Origin: Paramacrobiotus metropolitanus
Lineage: Eukaryota > Tardigrada > Eutardigrada > Parachela > Macrobiotidae
Assembly (NCBI RefSeq): GCF_019649055.1
Contig: NW_026570228.1
Coordinates: forward strand, 1,798,001-1,862,000
DNA length: 64,000 bases
Reading direction: 5' to 3'
Each line of letters starts with the position of its first letter. Position 1 is the first letter of the stretch. A program made the position numbers and the translations under genes. Under the pieces are notes generated by a model that did not search any database, had not been told where the DNA came from, and worked only from the letters and a program-made list of their open reading frames with translations. Shown here one piece after another: positions 60,191 to 64,000 of the stretch.

Positions 60191-63100
60191 ATGATGCTCG
60201 GAAGCCGTCCGATCTTGGTTCTTAGTAAGTTCTCTCCGACTCTTTCGTTTGGACGACGGAGTTTTCTGTCATAAGCTCCAAACAACTGTCGCTTTTTCCA
60301 TACTGAGGAGGATTTATAACTCGTCAGTCCATTTTGAACGCAGATAATCAGGGTTGTGCCGTTACAGATCAGAATACGAAACGTGAATCAGGACGGAAAG
60401 TTCAGTTAGGCAACATCGCCGCTGCTAAGGTTCGCCGCAGTTCTTTACCCTTATCCCAGCTACTTTCGCCCAATCATTTTTTTAAAAATAATTCCAGAAT
60501 GTGGCTGATATAATCCGGACATGTCTGGGTCCGCGCGCCATGCTGAAGGTGAGTCTGGAATAAATTTTCATAATAAGGATGATTTTCTTGCGATTTTCGG
60601 GTTTCTGAATTGTTCAAAAATTATTTACTGCAGATGCTGATGGATCCCACGGGGGGAATTGTCATTACAAACGACGGCAACTGTATTCTCCGCGAAATCA
60701 CCGTCCAGCATCCGGCTGCTAAGTCGATGATTGAAATCTCGCGGACGCAGGACGAAGAAGTGGGCGACGGAACCACGTCGGTTATCGTTCTCGGTACTAA
60801 GGATTTTAATTGAATCTTTTCGGTGATTGCGTGCACAATATGGATGGTTTTGTAGCGGGGGAAATGCTGACGGCCGGGGAGCCGTTTTTACAGCAGCAGC
60901 TGCATCCCACCGTTATCATCAGCGCCTATCGTCAAGCGCTGGAAGATATCATCGTCCTGCTGCGCTCCGACCAGATCAGTGTCTCTCTGGATCCCAATAA
61001 TCGCGAGGAGATGATTAAAATCATCAGCACATGTCTGGGGACGAAAATGCTCGGAAACTGGTAGGAAAATTTACATTTTATTTACTTCTGAATTATTGTA
61101 ATTGTTTTAAAATGATCGATTTTTATATGTGAATCACGAGATAATTTTTGCAGTAATTCCGGGAATTTTTCGTTTTCCGGCATCGTAAAAAAATTAATAA
61201 TTTATTGATTGGTGAATAATAATTCAGGTAGTTGTTAAATAATAATTCAAGTAGTTGTTACTGAAAATTTAACTGTTAAAAGATTACGGTGATGTCGAAA
61301 TGTTTTTCTGAAATTCATAGGATCGATTGTGGAAATTGATAAAATTCTTAATTTTCTACAATAGTGGATAAAATTCTTATTTTTTGTTCTTGTGATGCTT
61401 AAATGCTTTGTGATTTGCTTTGCGTGTGTCTGCTTGAACACGTGCGGTGTTTTATGTGAGTCTTACGTTATTGCCTGAATGGGTCAGTCGAAAATTTAAA
61501 AATTCTGGAAAAGTTGCAACGCGTGTACACTGTTTGTTTATCGTTTGCAGGGATAAGTTGGCGTGCGAATTGGCGTACCAGGCAGTAAAAACGGTTTCAA
61601 TTGAAGAAAATGGTCGCCGCGAGGTGGACATTAAACGATATGCTAAAATTGAAAAGGTTCCTGGTGGTGCTGTGGAAGATTCACGTGTTTTAGATGGTGT
61701 AATGATCAACAAGGACGTTACGCATCCGAAAATGAAACGGTAAGCTCACCGTAAACTTTTTTTGTTTTTAGACACCGCTCATATTTTTAATGGTACAAAA
61801 TACTAAATGTATTCTCTTATTCTGTCTGTAAGGTTACTTACACGGTATTGTTAACAGGAGGATTGTGAATCCACGAATCATTCTGCTTGACTGTAACCTG
61901 GAGTACAAGAAAGGTGAAAGCCAGACGAACATCGAAATCAGCAATGAAGCGGACTTCACGCGCATTCTACAGCTGGAGGAAGAGTACATCAAACAGATGT
62001 GCGACGAGATCATCCAGTTCAAACCGGACGTGGTCTTCACCGAGAAGGGTGTTTCCGATCTAGCGCAGCATTTTCTTCTGAAAGCCGGCATCACGGCCAT
62101 ACGTCGCTTGCGCAAAACCGACAATAATCGCTTAGCCAGGTTCGTAATTACTTTGATTAATGGGAACTGGTCCTTTTTTTAAGGAATTCGAATGTTTTCG
62201 AACATTTGATCTTTAGCTAATTTTGGTTAGCGTATTTTGCTGAAATAAAGAAACAATATTTTAAAATAATTTAATTAGACTTTTTGTCATTAGGGTTATG
62301 ATGGCTGTTTGGCATAGTCATAGTTTAGCAAGAAGATGGTGTTAATTGTAGTTTAGTAGTAGCATTAAAACATCGCATTCTCGACTATCCAGTGCGGTGA
62401 TTAGTGACGAGATACATGTACAAGTTACAGTCTTAATGCTGGGACAGGGTTATTTGAATTTTTTTCCTAATTCTGATATCTATTTTTTCTTCAAGCCAAA
62501 TCTTTTTGCTTATCCTGTCATATAGTTTTGTTAATCGTGTAGAGCTTGTGGCGCGCGCATTGTCAACCGGACCGATGAGCTGCGAGAGGAGGATGTGGGA
62601 ACACAGGCCGGTTTGTTTAATGTGGAGAAGCTTGGCGATGAGTACTGGATTTTCGTCACTGAGTGCAAGCAGCCCAAGGCGTGCACTATCCTGTTGCGCG
62701 GGGGCAGCAAGGACATGCTTAACGAGGTGGAACGCAATATGAATGATGCCATGAACGTGGCGCGTAATGTAATTCTGGAGCCGAGAATCGTACCTGGCGG
62801 CGGCGCCGTGGAGATGTTTCTGTCTCAGGTATACATTTCCGTTGCTCACCTTTTACTTGTCACATGTAATGTGTGATCCTACGAGTATATGTTTTGCTGT
62901 CAGGATAGTTCAACTGAACAGATTTAATTATATGGTTAATACGAGCGTAAAATCACTACGCAGGAACTCTACGAATAACTGGCACGAACTAAACCGTTTT
63001 CATAAGTTGAAACGAATTCGGCTGTGTATTTTTGTTGTTGTGTGGTACTGCTCTCAGTACCGACATTACTGTTTGAAGCATCTTTATTAGTACGAGTAAT

Positions 63101-63613
63101 TATTCAGTTAAAACTGTTTGCATTATTTTTGTTTGATATTACTCATATATCTGTACGGTAGAAGTATTCTTTTTTGCAAAATACTGAAGTGTGTTCATCA
63201 TGTAATCAACAGTAGCAGTTGATAAACTGGTTTGTGGCAGCGACTTACTTTGCATGATATTTATTGTAGGCTATTGCCAAGAAAGCCGAGGAGCTGAGCG
63301 GTGTACGCAAAGGACCTTATGCCGCCGTGGGAACGGCGCTGGAGATTATTCCGCGTACGCTGGCGCAGAATTGTGGTGCTAGTCCGATTCGGACGCTGAC
63401 CGCACTGCGGGTAAGTTTTTCGATATGGTTTTCTTGTCTTGTTTTCGGAGCGAATTATATGTCGATACCTTCGCTGTTAAACAGGCTAAACACAGCACCG
63501 CCGGTGGAACGTGGGGTGTTAATGGGACCACCGGGGAGATCGTCGATATGAAGGAGTACGGTGTCTGGGAGCCGTTGGCTGTCAAGATGCAGACCTACAA
63601 AACAGCCGTCGAG
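60191..63613 (+). CDS. CCT3: T-complex protein 1 subunit gamma (CCT3), last exon missing
   Basis: Ten exons seen: 60191-60224, 60368-60429, 60498-60548, 60634-60793, 60856-61060, 61551-61739, 61858-62139, 62543-62828, 63270-63410, 63485-63613 (513 codons, phases agree). It is an unmistakable match to CCT3: [13 protein letters not shown]-type start (here [16 protein letters not shown]), [20 protein letters not shown] with the ATP-site [79 protein letters not shown]3 is one of eight subunits of the cytosolic TRiC chaperonin that folds actin and tubulin. The family usually has about 545 residues, so roughly 30 C-terminal residues lie beyond 64000. The 34-bp first exon was placed because [11 protein letters not shown] joins in phase. 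Confidence 0.97.
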
Positions 63614-64000
63614 GTACGTGATGTGTTGTTATGTCCCCGCGCGTATATTGCTGAACTATAAGAATTCTATATATCGGTTTATAAGAAGTAATTATGTGTA
63701 ATAATTAATGATGGTGAATCGTTTAGTTACGAGTTGCTGAGTTTGTGAATTGTTCAGTTCGTAATTCGTATTAATGACGAACATAATCTACCGGTAGTTA
63801 TCAGCGAAGATGAAAAAAATTCAAATAATTATGTCATGAATGAACGACTGATGACTTGATTGATCATTGATTCATCAATAGTGTTGCTGAATTTTTTTAT
63901 TGCTTTATTGAATTACTATCGATAAAATTCACGCTTTTAGTAATACAGTAACTAATAAGTTAAATACTCGTAGATATGAAGTTTTGCTGGTGGCACGTTA
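63614..64000 (+). other. CCT3 last intron (partial)
   Basis: AT-rich sequence after the donor GAG|GTACGTG. No match to the expected final CCT3 exon was seen before the window ends. Confidence 0.7.

Noticed and set aside
1-64000. Bacterial operons, CRISPR arrays, prophage or rRNA
   Set aside because: Nothing of the kind was seen. All recognisable genes are intron-containing animal genes.

Overview
This window is nuclear DNA from an invertebrate animal. The genes are split by many spliceosomal introns of roughly 50-1900 bp with GT-AG ends. Exons are GC-richer than the AT-rich introns and spacers. The recognisable genes are metazoan: a Zasp-type PDZ/ZM muscle protein, an RFX factor, a Brat-like NHL protein, BTB-BACK and BTB-kelch proteins, an FBXW10-like WD protein, a RASD-type GTPase and CCT3. 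A Zasp without LIM domains and a Brat-type NHL domain suggest an ecdysozoan. A tardigrade is my best guess, but it is not proven here. I saw no rRNA, tRNA, CRISPR array or bacterial-type operon.

Layout. 1-496 (+) is the last exon of a kelch gene that enters from the left. 1694-6447 (+) is Zasp. 7491-12103 (-) is an RFX factor with 12 exons. 13397-16190 (-) is a coiled-coil protein with a possible membrane anchor. 17-20 kb holds relics and a long inverted repeat. 20287-24130 (+) is an F-box gene with an in-frame TAG, followed by a decayed copy (24.9-26.3 kb). 26.3-27.9 kb (-) holds broken copies of a kelch exon and of Zasp exon 2. 28613-30974 (-) is an intact BTB-kelch gene whose 5' end comes from the coiled-coil gene. 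32842-37416 (-) is an NHL gene. 38824-39654 (-) is a small protein with an acylation-type N-terminus. 40588-44068 (+) is an FBXW10-like gene. 44501-47539 (-) and 49592-52387 (-) are tandem BTB-BACK copies. 52.7-55.5 kb shows no gene. 55533-59170 (+) is a RASD-type GTPase. 60191-63613 (+) is CCT3, whose last exon lies beyond the window.

The main story is structural. The stretch from about 15 to 53 kb is a patchwork of local duplications between more conserved single genes. Two duplicated blocks each carry two genes, and in each block pair a different gene has decayed. In the FBXW10-like/BTB-BACK pair, copy 1 kept the FBXW10-like exon and lost the BTB frame. Copy 2 kept BTB-BACK, while its FBXW10-like exon decayed and took in a 394-bp element with perfect 31-bp terminal inverted repeats. 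In the coiled-coil/NHL pair, the 17-kb copy kept the coiled-coil gene and only scraps of NHL. The 31-kb copy kept NHL, while the coiled-coil promoter and first exon were captured by a BTB-kelch body to form a new chimeric gene.

Gene models were built by hand from reading-frame continuity, splice signals and remembered family patterns. Exon edges may be a few bases off. Statements of copy similarity are by eye.
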